37,720 bases of DNA from Hyphomicrobiales bacterium (GTDB lineage: Bacteria; Pseudomonadota; Alphaproteobacteria; Rhizobiales; Rhizobiaceae). Positions 27,105 to 35,592 of the stretch are shown piece after piece. The position numbers and the translations under genes were made by a program. The notes under the pieces are model-generated. The model did no database searches. It was not told the DNA's origin and saw only the letters and a list, made by a program, of their open reading frames with translations. The stretch lies in NCBI GenBank assembly GCA_024225445.1, contig JAAEMP010000401.1, forward strand, positions 1 to 37,720, in the 5' to 3' direction. Positions within the stretch are counted from its first letter, which is position 1. Every line of letters starts with the position of its first letter.

Positions 27105-27842
27105 CTAGTACATATGCTGCCCGCCATTGATCGAAATTGTCGAGCCGGAAATGAATTTTGAGTCTTCACGCACCAGAAACCACACCGCGCGGGCAATTTC
27201 CAGGGGGTCGCCAAGCCGCCCCACCGGGATTGTCGAGACAATTTTTTCAAGAACATTTTCAGGAACAGCCGCCACCATATCCGTTGCCACATAGCCCGGT
27301 GCCACTGTGTTAACGGTAATACCGTAACGCGCCCCTTCCTGGGCCATTGCCTTGCCCATGCCGATTACGCCCGCTTTCGCCGCACAATAGTTAACCTGGC
27401 CATACTGGCCTGCCTGGCCATTAACTGACGATATATTGACTATACGGCCGAATTTCTCCTCCAGCATTGTTTCCCAGCAGGCCTTGGACATGTTGAAAAC
27501 CGATGTCAGATTGGTTTGTATTACCGCCATCCAGTTTTCATAGGTCATCCTTTTCAAGGTGCCATCCCTGGTAATACCGGCATTATTCACCAGAACAGTG
27601 ACTGTGCCATGCTTGGAAGATATCTCTTCAACAGATTTCTGGCAGGCATCAAAATCGGCCACATCCCAACGATAAGCCGGAATGCCGGTTTCCTCGGTAA
27701 ACTCGGCAGCTTTTTTGCTGTCGCCACCATAACCGGCAACCACCCGATATCCTCTTTCAGTCAGCAGTTCACATATTCCCCGACCGATCCCGCGAGTGCC
27801 CCCGGTGACGAGCGCGGTTCTTACTTTTTCTTCAGATGCCAT
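27105..27842 (-). CDS. phaB: Acetoacetyl-CoA reductase
   Basis: PhaB reduces acetoacetyl-CoA to (R)-3-hydroxybutyryl-CoA, the monomer for PHA synthase. It is a short-chain dehydrogenase with the dinucleotide site TGGTRGIGRGI, NNAG, and the catalytic Ser-Tyr-Lys set in NISSVNGQAGQYGQVNYCAAKAG, given here in parts (NISSVNGQAGQ, VNYCAAKAG). The C-terminus SINGGQHMY is typical of PhaB rather than FabG, as is the overall pattern. At 245 residues it has the normal length. AAAGGA lies nine bases before the ATG. phaA (thiolase) is not adjacent, and phaC is 2.8 kb away. Confidence 0.92.
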   Translation of the reverse strand: MASEEKVRTALVTGGTRGIGRGICELLTERGYRVVAGYGGDSKKAAEFTEETGIPAYRWDVADFDACQKSVEEISSKHGTVTVLVNNAGITRDGTLKRMTYENWMAVIQTNLTSVFNMSKACWETMLEEKFGRIVNISSVNGQAGQYGQVNYCAAKAGVIGMGKAMAQEGARYGITVNTVAPGYVATDMVAAVPENVLEKIVSTIPVGRLGDPLEIARAVWFLVREDSKFISGSTISINGGQHMY

Positions 27843-28220
27843 AGATATATTCCTTTAATAGTCGAATTAGTTAGACCTGCTACAGTTCCGCTTCACCAAA
27901 ACGTGTTGGCTAATATCAGAATACAGCAAATGCGCCGGGAGTAAATTAAACATTTGGATAGTGCAGGATCACCTGTCAGGCCAAAGTATCGGAAGGCAGG
28001 AATTTTATAGTGGTGCCAATACTTATGCCTCTACTCATGAAATTTGACTGTCGCCGCGCAAATATCATATCCGCTATTAGGGGTGATTCAGACGACAATT
28101 TAAAAACCATGCATGTCAAAAAATCTGCAAATACCGGTCATTCAAGTTGTATAGCATTCGACAGGCCCTCCAATATATATTAACTTTGCTCCTGCTTTCA
28201 CAGCTAATGAGGCATCAGTA
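27843..28220. other. Divergent promoter region between phaB and the cyclase-GFA gene
   Basis: No gene is supported. The region is A+T-rich. The ribosome sites of both neighbours are visible at its ends (AAAGGA for phaB; GAGG at 28209-28212 for the cyclase gene). I did not find a CTGC-N3-GCAG element here like the one in the phasin promoter. Confidence 0.5.
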
Positions 28221-29258
28221 ATGACACAGAAAAATATCGAACGACGGCTGGCAGCAATTCTGCTTGCTGATGTAGCCAGTTACAGCCGTCTCATGGGTGA
28301 AGATGAAATGGCAACGCTGCGCGCATTGCAAAGCCATCGCATAAGTTTGATTGATCCAACAATTGGGCAGTATCAGGGGCGCATTGTAAAGCTGATGGGT
28401 GACGGTATTCTGGTCGAATTCCCAAGTGTTGTTAATGCTGTAGAATGCGGAATTGCTATCCAAAATGGAATGGTTTCTCGCAATAAAGACACTCCTGACG
28501 ACTATCAAATCAAGTTTCGTATAGGGATTAATCTTGGAGACATTTTGATTGATGGCGACGATATATATGGTGATGGCATCAATATAGCTGCGCGATTGGA
28601 GGCGCTGTGCGAACCATATGGTGTGTGCATCTCAAGCACGGTATTTGCACAAATAGATGGAGTTCTTGAACATAACTTCACTGATTTGGGCGCTCATCAG
28701 TTCAAGAATATCAGCAAACCGGTGCGCGCTTACCATCATAAAACAGTGCCGGAATCATCAACACCCAAATCCGCACTCAGGCCGTTTATTGACGCTCCTG
28801 TTGAAGAAACCACAATTATTACCGGCGGATGCCTGTGTGGCGCAGTTCAATTTGAAATTAGCAAAGCGGACGTTGGAACCATGTATTGCCATTGTCGGAT
28901 GTGTCAAAAATTTACCGGTGCTCCTGTTTTGGCAGGCACCACCTTTCCCGCTGATGCTGTGAAATATACAGTGGGTTCACCAAAATATTATCAATCCTCA
29001 ATGATTGCCAAACGTGGTTTTTGTGCAGATTGCGGATCGAGCCTGCTTTATCAGGGGACAATAGGACAATGGACGGAATGGGTCATGATCCTCACGGCCT
29101 GCCTGAATGATCCGGGCCAATTTGTACCAAGTTACCATTTAGGTGTGGAAAGCGCGATACCCTGGCATATGGTTCAGGATGAACTGCCTCGTACCCGTAG
29201 CGAAGATTCACCAAGCCTGATTCAGGCTTATGCCGCGGCGAAAAAAATAAACCCCTAG
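28221..29258 (+). CDS. Class III adenylate cyclase domain fused to a GFA zinc domain
   Basis: Residues of about 8-170 form a class III nucleotide cyclase domain: LADVASYSRLMGE (first metal Asp), KLMGDGILVEF (second metal Asp, with the Lys typical of ATP specificity) and DDIYGDGINIAARLEAL (substrate Asp plus the transition-state Asn and Arg). All catalytic residues appear present, so cAMP production is likely. Residues of about 205-320 match the GFA (glutathione-dependent formaldehyde-activating, DUF636) family: GGCLCGAVQFEI, MYCHCRMCQKFTGAPV and GFCADCGSSL, giving CxC, CxCxxC and CxxC zinc ligands. Cyclases of this type usually continue into TPR or other sensor regions, so a GFA partner is unusual. 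GAGG eight bases upstream fixes the start. It sits inside the PHA region, divergent from phaB and convergent with phaZ. Confidence 0.88.
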   Translation: MTQKNIERRLAAILLADVASYSRLMGEDEMATLRALQSHRISLIDPTIGQYQGRIVKLMGDGILVEFPSVVNAVECGIAIQNGMVSRNKDTPDDYQIKFRIGINLGDILIDGDDIYGDGINIAARLEALCEPYGVCISSTVFAQIDGVLEHNFTDLGAHQFKNISKPVRAYHHKTVPESSTPKSALRPFIDAPVEETTIITGGCLCGAVQFEISKADVGTMYCHCRMCQKFTGAPVLAGTTFPADAVKYTVGSPKYYQSSMIAKRGFCADCGSSLLYQGTIGQWTEWVMILTACLNDPGQFVPSYHLGVESAIPWHMVQDELPRTRSEDSPSLIQAYAAAKKINP

Positions 29259-29316
29259 ATCGATAATACATAACACTCTTGTCCAGCCCGGCTTCTCTCA
29301 CTAAAGCGTGTCGCCT

Positions 29317-30591
29317 TTAATCTGCATGCCTATCAATAAATTCCAGCACCGCCGGACGAATATCGTGGCGCCAAGCCTTGCCGCTGAAAATACCATAATG
29401 GCCGGCATCGGGTGCCAGATGGTTTTCTTTGCGGCTTTCATCTAATCCGGTCAGCAAATTCAATGCGGCAGAACACTGCCCCGGTGCAGAAATATCATCC
29501 CGTTCGCCCTCTACTGTCATTACGGCAGTCTTTGAAATTTTACCAATATCGACCTGGTGCCCGTTGACAACAAACTGATTGCGGGCAATTTCCCGGTTTT
29601 TGAAAATTCGTTCAACCGTCGACAGGTAAAATTCCTCCGTCATATCAAGAACAGCCAGATATTCATCATAAAACAGGTTATGCCTGTCATGTTCCCCATC
29701 ACGCCCCCGGGCAACAGCGAATATCTGGTTGGAATAGGCCTCAAAATGGGTTTGCCAATTCATCGAAATAAAGGATGCAAGCTGCATCGCCCCTGGATAG
29801 ACCAGCCTACCCACCCCGGCAAACCCGCTGCCGACCTGGGTTATTGCCAGATTTTCCAGTTGGCCCATGGTTATCCTGCGCCCAAAGTCCGTAACTTCGG
29901 TGGGATTTGCATCCGGATCAACTGGTCCGCCAATCAGGGTTAGGGTTTTGGGCTGTCGCTCCGGGTGAATTTCTGCCAGATAAGCGGTCGCCGCCAGAGC
30001 GAGGGGAACGGGTTGGCAAACTGCTATTACATGCAGATCCTTTCCCAAATACTCCATAAAATCAAGTAGATAGAGGGTGGAATCCTCAATGTCAAATTTG
30101 CCTTTCGATACCGGGACATCACGGGCATTTTTCCACTCAGTAACAAAAACATCATAATCGGGAAGCAAAGAGACAACTGTTTTGCGTACCAATGTGGCAT
30201 GATGACCGGACAAGGGTGCGATAAGCAGAATATGGCGGTTGGCCGGCTTTTCACGATCCACTTTGAAGTGAACAAGTTTGCAAAACGGTTTGTCGACCAC
30301 TGTCTCGATATCGACCAGATAATCACGTCCATCCGATACTACACTATCAATTCCCCAGTCGGGAACGGCGCTCACCCGGTCAAAGGCATGCTCGGTCACT
30401 TTCCCCCAGGCTGCAAATGTCGAAGGCAACGGATTTGTTGTGAAACCAAAAGCCGGGCTTCCCCAAAATGCTTTGGCGGTAGCGCCCAACCACTGGTTGA
30501 ACTGGCGGGTACCTTCATAATAATCGTAGCCGGCGATGAAGTGGCGCATATTGTATGTCCAGACAATTTGTTTAATAATTGGCGCGACCAT
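29317..30591 (-). CDS. phaZ: Intracellular polyhydroxyalkanoate depolymerase
   Basis: PhaZ mobilises stored PHA granules to hydroxy acids. It is an alpha/beta-hydrolase of the intracellular PHB depolymerase family in which the nucleophile is Cys: AVCQPVPLALAA, with Cys192. The acid and base follow in VEGERDDISAPGQ and APDAGHYGIFSGKAWR. At 424 residues it has the normal length. It is divergent from phaC with only 26 bp between starts if the first ATG is used. A later ATG at 30547-30549 (MRHFIAGYDYYEG) would leave 68 bp; neither has a clear ribosome site. The divergent phaZ/phaC pair is characteristic of alphaproteobacteria. Confidence 0.93.
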   Translation of the reverse strand: MVAPIIKQIVWTYNMRHFIAGYDYYEGTRQFNQWLGATAKAFWGSPAFGFTTNPLPSTFAAWGKVTEHAFDRVSAVPDWGIDSVVSDGRDYLVDIETVVDKPFCKLVHFKVDREKPANRHILLIAPLSGHHATLVRKTVVSLLPDYDVFVTEWKNARDVPVSKGKFDIEDSTLYLLDFMEYLGKDLHVIAVCQPVPLALAATAYLAEIHPERQPKTLTLIGGPVDPDANPTEVTDFGRRITMGQLENLAITQVGSGFAGVGRLVYPGAMQLASFISMNWQTHFEAYSNQIFAVARGRDGEHDRHNLFYDEYLAVLDMTEEFYLSTVERIFKNREIARNQFVVNGHQVDIGKISKTAVMTVEGERDDISAPGQCSAALNLLTGLDESRKENHLAPDAGHYGIFSGKAWRHDIRPAVLEFIDRHAD

Positions 30592-30617
30592 ATCCGAAAT
30601 ACTGATGAAAGCAAGCT

Positions 30618-32399
30618 ATGCCTTCGAACAACGGTAAACCATCCGAAGAAACCATTTCCTGGAAGGAAAATCTTGAAAAAATTGATAAACTGACCGAAAG
30701 GCTGGTTTTGGCACTCAATGCCAAAAAAGCAACCCGACCCGAACTGAGTGGTCCCGACAAGGACCTTTATGTCGAGGCAGCCTCAGCCTATTTTTCACAA
30801 ATGCTCTCGGACCCGGCCAAAATGTTTGCTCAGCAGGTCGGGCAGTTCAAGCAGTCACTGGAATATTTTGCGGAAATTCAGAATGAACCGGATACTGAAA
30901 ATCCGGGTGCCGGCAAACCCTCCAGTAAAACCGATAGACGGTTTGCCGGCGAATTGTGGCAGGCAAACCCGTTTTTCGACATGATCAGACAACAATATCT
31001 GGTGTCTTCGCGCGCAGCAGAGGAAACGGTATCAAATCTGGAGGGGCTTGATGCGGACAAACAAAAGCGAATCGAATTTTTTACAAAACAAATTGTCGAT
31101 CTGTTCTCACCAGCGAATTTCCTGGGCACCAATCCTGAAGCCTTGTCGAAGGCCTATGAAACCAGGGGCCAGTCACTGGTGAGCGGGCTTGAAAATATTG
31201 TCCGGGATCTGGAAAAATCCAGCGGTGATCTGTCGGTAACCCTGTCGGACCCCGATGCTTTTGAAGTCGGGGTTAATTTGGCCTCCACTCCAGGTTCGGT
31301 TGTTTTTCAAAATCGCATGTTCCAGCTGCTCCAGTACAAGCCGACAACCGACAAAGTACACCAGATTCCCCTGCTGATCATACCTCCCTGGATCAACAAA
31401 TTTTACATTCTTGATCTGAAGGAGAAAAACAGCTTCATCAAATTTGCCGTTGACCAGGGTTTTACGGTTTTTGTCATGTCCTGGGTCAATCCGGATGCCA
31501 GTTACCGCGATGTCGGGTTTGACACCTATGTGGAGAGCGGTTTACTGGAAGCTGTGTCAAGGGTGAAAGATATTACCGCCCAATCCCGCATCAATACGAT
31601 TGGTTATTGTATCGGCGGAACCCTGTTGGGCACCACTCTGGCCTATATGGCGAGGAAGGGTGACAATTCCATAAAAACTTCCACCTTTTTTACAACATTG
31701 GTGGATTTCGAGGACGCCGGAGAAATCACGGTCTTTATTGATGAGCAATTTTTGCATGGTATTGAGGCGGAAGTTGATGAAGCCGGATATCTGGATAGCC
31801 AGTTCATTTCACGCGCATTCAGTTATCTGCGCTCCAATGATCTGGTTTATGGTCCAGCAGTAAAATCATATCTGATGGGCGAAGCGCCGCCCGCGTTTGA
31901 TCTGCTATTCTGGAACGGCGATTCTACCAACCTGCCCGCCCGCATGGCAAAGGAATATTTGCGCAAGCTGTATCAGGGCAATCAATTGTCAAATGGTACA
32001 TTTGAAATTCTTGGCGAGACGCTTAATCTTGGCGATATCCGGATTCCGATTTACGCGATAGCAACAAAGAGCGATCACATTGCCCCGTGGAAATCATCAT
32101 TTATCGGCCTGAACAAATGTCGCGGCAAGAAAAAATTTGTGCTGGCCGGAAGCGGGCATATTGCAGGAATCATCAATCCCGCCGATTCTAAAAAATATGG
32201 ACATTGGATGAATGACGAAAAGCCCAAAAATCTGGAGAAGTGGTTCAACAATGCCTCCCATCACGAAGGGTCATGGTGGCTGGACTGGGCTGGCTGGCTT
32301 GGCAAGCGCTCCGGCAAACTAATCAAGGCAAGAATTACTGGTGATTCTAAAAAATACCCGGAAATTGAACCAGGCCCTGGATCCTACGTAAAAAAATAG
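30618..32399 (+). CDS. phaC: Class I polyhydroxyalkanoate synthase
   Basis: PhaC polymerises hydroxyacyl-CoA into PHA on the granule surface. The catalytic triad is visible: Cys331 in IGYCIGGTLLGT (lipase-box variant), Asp486 in ATKSDHIAPW and His514 in GSGHIAGIINP. The N-terminal part is the variable helical domain that sits before the catalytic core, followed by PLLIIPPWINKFYILDL. At 593 residues it is a class I, single-subunit synthase; there is no phaE. The ATG at 30618 has only a weak upstream GAAAG. Confidence 0.96.
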   Translation: MPSNNGKPSEETISWKENLEKIDKLTERLVLALNAKKATRPELSGPDKDLYVEAASAYFSQMLSDPAKMFAQQVGQFKQSLEYFAEIQNEPDTENPGAGKPSSKTDRRFAGELWQANPFFDMIRQQYLVSSRAAEETVSNLEGLDADKQKRIEFFTKQIVDLFSPANFLGTNPEALSKAYETRGQSLVSGLENIVRDLEKSSGDLSVTLSDPDAFEVGVNLASTPGSVVFQNRMFQLLQYKPTTDKVHQIPLLIIPPWINKFYILDLKEKNSFIKFAVDQGFTVFVMSWVNPDASYRDVGFDTYVESGLLEAVSRVKDITAQSRINTIGYCIGGTLLGTTLAYMARKGDNSIKTSTFFTTLVDFEDAGEITVFIDEQFLHGIEAEVDEAGYLDSQFISRAFSYLRSNDLVYGPAVKSYLMGEAPPAFDLLFWNGDSTNLPARMAKEYLRKLYQGNQLSNGTFEILGETLNLGDIRIPIYAIATKSDHIAPWKSSFIGLNKCRGKKKFVLAGSGHIAGIINPADSKKYGHWMNDEKPKNLEKWFNNASHHEGSWWLDWAGWLGKRSGKLIKARITGDSKKYPEIEPGPGSYVKK

Positions 32400-32428
32400 T
32401 TTAAAAATCAATTACATAAAATATTTTT

Positions 32429-32480
32429 CTGCATCGCGGCATTTTTTACTTGAAATGCTGCAGCGCAGAATGTATATAAT
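32429..32480 (+). promoter_or_regulatory. Phasin promoter with candidate PhaR operators
   Basis: TTGAAA (32450-32455) and TATAAT (32475-32480), 19 bp apart, form a plausible though widely spaced sigma-70 promoter. Between them CTGCAGCGCAG (32458-32468) is a perfect CTGC-N3-GCAG, the motif I recall for PhaR binding in Rhodobacter sphaeroides. CTGCATCGCGG (32429-32439), 29 bp upstream, matches with one mismatch. Binding would block RNA polymerase. Confidence 0.65.
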
Positions 32481-32560
32481 TGTGCAGGAACACAAACCCG
32501 CGGACAAGATATCATTCTCCCAAACATCCTGCCTGCAAAATTTTATCCAAGGAAACCAAA

Positions 32561-32971
32561 ATGACCAACACAACCAACGATTTCATGAAATCATTCGAAA
32601 ATCTTTTTTCTGAAATTCCAGGCAACTATAACGACGTTCTTAAAAACGCTGCTGAATACAATGCAAAATTCTACAAAGTCGCATTGGACGCTGCTCGTGA
32701 GAATGCTGAACTGAGCCAGGCATGGACCAAAGCGGCAATCGCCAAAGCTGAAAAGCTGGCAGTTGCTAAAGATGAGCCTGCTGATTATGCAAAAGCAACT
32801 GCAGATTTCGTCACCGAACAGGTTCAGGCCACTCCCGAACATGTCGCAGCCTTTGCTGAAGTAGCAAAAAAAGCTCAGACAAAAACAGTTGAATTGATCC
32901 TGGCAGCCGGTAAGGAAATGCAGGTTGAAGCTTCCAAAGTGGCAAAAAAAGCTACCAAACAAGCTGCTTAA
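32561..32971 (+). CDS. phaP: Phasin
   Basis: Phasins coat PHA granules and control their number and size. This 136-residue protein is helical, Ala/Lys-rich, and has the phasin-2 character: FMKSFENLFSEI, YNAKFYKVALDAARENAEL, QAWTKAAIAKAEKL and a Lys/Ala-rich C-terminus (KVAKKATKQAA). There is no signal peptide, as expected of a cytoplasmic granule protein. The start is ATG 32561 with AAGGAAA upstream; the frame continues upstream without phasin character. It has its own promoter and strong terminator, consistent with high expression as a single gene between phaC and phaR. Confidence 0.92.
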   Translation: MTNTTNDFMKSFENLFSEIPGNYNDVLKNAAEYNAKFYKVALDAARENAELSQAWTKAAIAKAEKLAVAKDEPADYAKATADFVTEQVQATPEHVAAFAEVAKKAQTKTVELILAAGKEMQVEASKVAKKATKQAA

Positions 32972-33016
32972 CGGCAAAAACAACTAAACTGGCATAATCC
33001 TCCCATGTCAGGAAAC

Positions 33017-33048
33017 GAGCGGGCATCCACTGGATTGTCCGCTCTTTT
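33017..33048 (+). terminator. Rho-independent terminator of phaP
   Basis: GAGCGG (33017-33022) pairs with CCGCTC (33039-33044), and the stem extends inward through GC and ATCC/GGAT around an ACT loop with one bulge. TTTT follows directly. It lies 46 bp after the phasin stop and before phaR, so phaR probably needs its own promoter. Confidence 0.85.
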
Positions 33049-33134
33049 CACACCTGCTCTTTTTTTAGTTGTATCAATACGATAGTATCAAGCCATTGTC
33101 CCAGTATGAAATCCAGCCAAGGGTGCAGGTTGAA

Positions 33135-33710
33135 ATGTCAGATCGTGAAAACCCACAACAAATCCTGATAAACCGATATTCCAGTCGCCGACTTTATAAC
33201 ACCAGTTCCAGTGACTATGTGACTCTGGATGACATCGCCAAACTGATACGCGATGGTAATGATATCAAGATTACCGACAAGAAAAGCGGTGATGACATTA
33301 CCAGGCAAATACTTTTGCAGATAATTACCGAACACGAAAGCCGCGGGGAAAATATCCTCCCGCTGAACATCCTGACTGATATCGTGCGTTCCTATTCTGA
33401 TCAGGCACAAGACTTCGTTCCGGATTTTCTTGAGCAGTCCTTCCAGGTCCTGAAACAACGGCAGAAGGAAATTCTTGGAACTCTGGACCCGGCCAAATCC
33501 TTCCAGAAGCTTCAGCAATGGCAACAGGATCAATATGGTGCAATAGATTCCATGATGTCCAACTGGATGGGAAACCTCAATCCGAATCCTGAAAATCGGG
33601 AAGGTGATTCAGGCAACATGGATGATAAGCAGGACAAAACAAACGATGATGAAGTTGAACGACTAAAAAAGCAGTTCAAAGAACTGCAGGATAAAATTGA
33701 CAAACTCTAA
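33135..33710 (+). CDS. phaR: PHA synthesis repressor
   Basis: PhaR represses phasin and other PHA genes and is titrated off DNA by nascent granules. The N-terminal domain is characteristic: ILINRYSSRRLYNTSSSDYV, LDDIAKLIRDGNDIKITDKK, ITRQILLQIITEHES. The PHA-accumulation domain follows (LPLNILTDIVRSYSDQ), then a Gln-rich and acidic tail ending in a short coiled-coil (DEVERLKKQFKELQDKIDKL). I start at ATG 33135, giving 191 residues, with GCAGGT six bases upstream; the open frame before it is not conserved-looking. It lies downstream of the phasin terminator, and its likely target is the CTGC-N3-GCAG element in the phasin promoter. Confidence 0.93.
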   Translation: MSDRENPQQILINRYSSRRLYNTSSSDYVTLDDIAKLIRDGNDIKITDKKSGDDITRQILLQIITEHESRGENILPLNILTDIVRSYSDQAQDFVPDFLEQSFQVLKQRQKEILGTLDPAKSFQKLQQWQQDQYGAIDSMMSNWMGNLNPNPENREGDSGNMDDKQDKTNDDEVERLKKQFKELQDKIDKL

Positions 33711-33822
33711 AGCGCGACAGGCTCTAGAGCACATTGAATCAAGCAATATCAAAGAGTTGTGAAAACAAACAGTGTGAGAACTACTCCGGCATACGTTGGT
33801 CTGTTACCGCACACAAAGCGGA

Positions 33823-34662
33823 TTATCCATCCTGTTTACAGGAAGTGTTTTTAAACATTTCCAGTTTGCTAAGTTTTCCTGACAAGGTGTATTCCGGATA
33901 GCGCATTACCAGATCAGTGGATACGCCATTTTCAAACAGCAAAAAAGCAGATTCAAATACTGGAAGATGTTCGGCTGTCGCACCGATGTCTTTCTTGAAA
34001 TAACTCATTGAAACAGACCAGGCCTGAAACGGTTTCAAAGAATTGACAATCTCCTCGTCAAGTTCACTTTTACTGTCAGAAATCGTCTTTGGATTGGAGA
34101 TAAAACTTGAAGTTGAAATGGTTTCATCGCCCCCGTCAGATCCATCAAAAAGATCTTCGCGCAAAAAATGCTCACCGTTTTTGGCCTTGCTGATCATCTT
34201 GACAAGATATGACGTCAGAAAACTCGCCTTGGCAAATTCAAACTCCTGGGTTGCAGGACTGTCAAGAACGACACTTACACCCCCATTTAACTGTTTCGCC
34301 CTGCCTTTGACAGTCTCCTCCAATTGTTCATTCAGGAATGATTTGGTCAGAAAATCAAAATTTTTGCCATCAGCGCTTTCAAAGGTACTGGTGCGCTGGT
34401 CAGACAAAAATTGTGACCGCCCTGTCGTAACCCTTGTCAAAAACCGGTATTGCAATGTTATGCCTTCGCACTCATTACCACGCACCTCGTAGACCATACG
34501 CCCGTTCATCGACTTGATACCCGAGCGTTCGGAAGCTTTTACAAGTTCGATTTCGTAAATTGCTCGATGCGGTGCAATAATCTCAAAGCCCGATGAATTG
34601 GCAGGTGTTGATAAAATCGGGAAAGTTGAAAAAACCACTGATATTATCGAAATGTATCTCAT
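33823..34662 (-). CDS. eipB: Cell envelope integrity protein EipB (DUF1849)
   Basis: EipB is a periplasmic beta-spiral protein needed for envelope integrity in Brucella, and is conserved in Rhizobiales. The signal peptide is MRYISIISVVFSTFPILS and onward, cleaved near ANS-SG. Then come APHRAIYEIELVKAS, the GRMVYEVRGNECEGITLQYR segment, given here in parts (GRMVYEV, NECEGITLQYR), and a QRTSTFESADGKNFDF strand pair. Cys65 (in NECEG) and Cys275 (in NTSCKQDG near the C-terminus) correspond to the conserved disulfide described for EipB. I start at ATG 34660-34662, with AAAGGAAA upstream; an upstream in-frame ATG would bury the signal peptide. It is convergent with phaR and divergent from the glycerophosphodiesterase gene. 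Confidence 0.85.
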   Translation of the reverse strand: MRYISIISVVFSTFPILSTPANSSGFEIIAPHRAIYEIELVKASERSGIKSMNGRMVYEVRGNECEGITLQYRFLTRVTTGRSQFLSDQRTSTFESADGKNFDFLTKSFLNEQLEETVKGRAKQLNGGVSVVLDSPATQEFEFAKASFLTSYLVKMISKAKNGEHFLREDLFDGSDGGDETISTSSFISNPKTISDSKSELDEEIVNSLKPFQAWSVSMSYFKKDIGATAEHLPVFESAFLLFENGVSTDLVMRYPEYTLSGKLSKLEMFKNTSCKQDG

Positions 34663-34801
34663 ATATCTATTTCCTTTTGAACACCCTGCCCGCATTATCA
34701 TATAGGATGGAAATTAGTCTACACAGTGTTTGAGAGTTATGGCAAAGTGAAAAGGCTGTTCTCATAATTCGGACAATCAGATTATACCAAAGCACTCACC
34801 T

Positions 34802-35527
34802 ATGACAACAAAATTTGACTGGCTAACTGCGCGCCCAATTGCCCATCGTGGGTTGCATGATATCAACAAGAATATCTATGAAAATACACTTTCCGCCTGC
34901 CGCGCGGCAATTGACGGGAATTTCAGTATCGAAGTGGATCTGCATCTGAGCGGTGATGGAACTCCTGTAGTATTTCATGATCTGAGCCTTCAACGAATGT
35001 GTGCCGACCCGCGAAAAGTACGTCAACTCGATACCAGACAACTGCGCGACATGCGAATTGGTCAAAGCCTGGATCACATTCCAACCCTTGCAGAACTGTT
35101 GCAACTGACCGACGGAAAAGTTGGTTTGGTGCTGGAATTGAAGGGCGTTGTTGGCGAGGACGAAGGTTTTGTTGAACAGGTTGCCAAAGCCCTCAGCGGA
35201 TATCAGGGCCCGGCTGTGATCATGTCATTTTCCCATTGGCTTGTAAAAGATGCACGCAACCTGGCGCCTCAATTGCCTCTCGGTCTGGTGGCCAGGGGAG
35301 ATGAGCGCCAGTATGCCAGCCACAAGATGATCGCAGATAAGTGTGATGTCGACTTCGTCAGTTATGATATAGATGGATTGCCTTGCAAATTCTCCCAGGA
35401 ATTTCGATCCAGCGGCAAGCCACTTATTTGCTGGACTGTCGAGGATGCCGGGCAGATGAAAAAGTCTCTGAAATATTCTGATCAGATAACATTTGAAAAT
35501 TTTGACCCGGACAATGTCAAACACTGA
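34802..35527 (+). CDS. Glycerophosphodiester phosphodiesterase
   Basis: This enzyme hydrolyses glycerophosphodiesters from phospholipid turnover to glycerol-3-phosphate and an alcohol. It is a TIM-barrel enzyme with the family motif: IAHRGLHD, YENTLSACRAAID, IEVDLHLSGDGTPVVFHD (His, Glu, Asp and second His ligands), and LVLELKG. It has no signal peptide and 241 residues, so it is the cytoplasmic type (UgpQ-like). It is first in a probable plus-strand run with the GNAT-like and HIT genes. Confidence 0.93.
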   Translation: MTTKFDWLTARPIAHRGLHDINKNIYENTLSACRAAIDGNFSIEVDLHLSGDGTPVVFHDLSLQRMCADPRKVRQLDTRQLRDMRIGQSLDHIPTLAELLQLTDGKVGLVLELKGVVGEDEGFVEQVAKALSGYQGPAVIMSFSHWLVKDARNLAPQLPLGLVARGDERQYASHKMIADKCDVDFVSYDIDGLPCKFSQEFRSSGKPLICWTVEDAGQMKKSLKYSDQITFENFDPDNVKH

Positions 35528-35592
35528 TGGATAGCCATCCGCCACTCAATGTACATATGTGAAATCACCTTCAAAGCATTTTAAATTCAATC

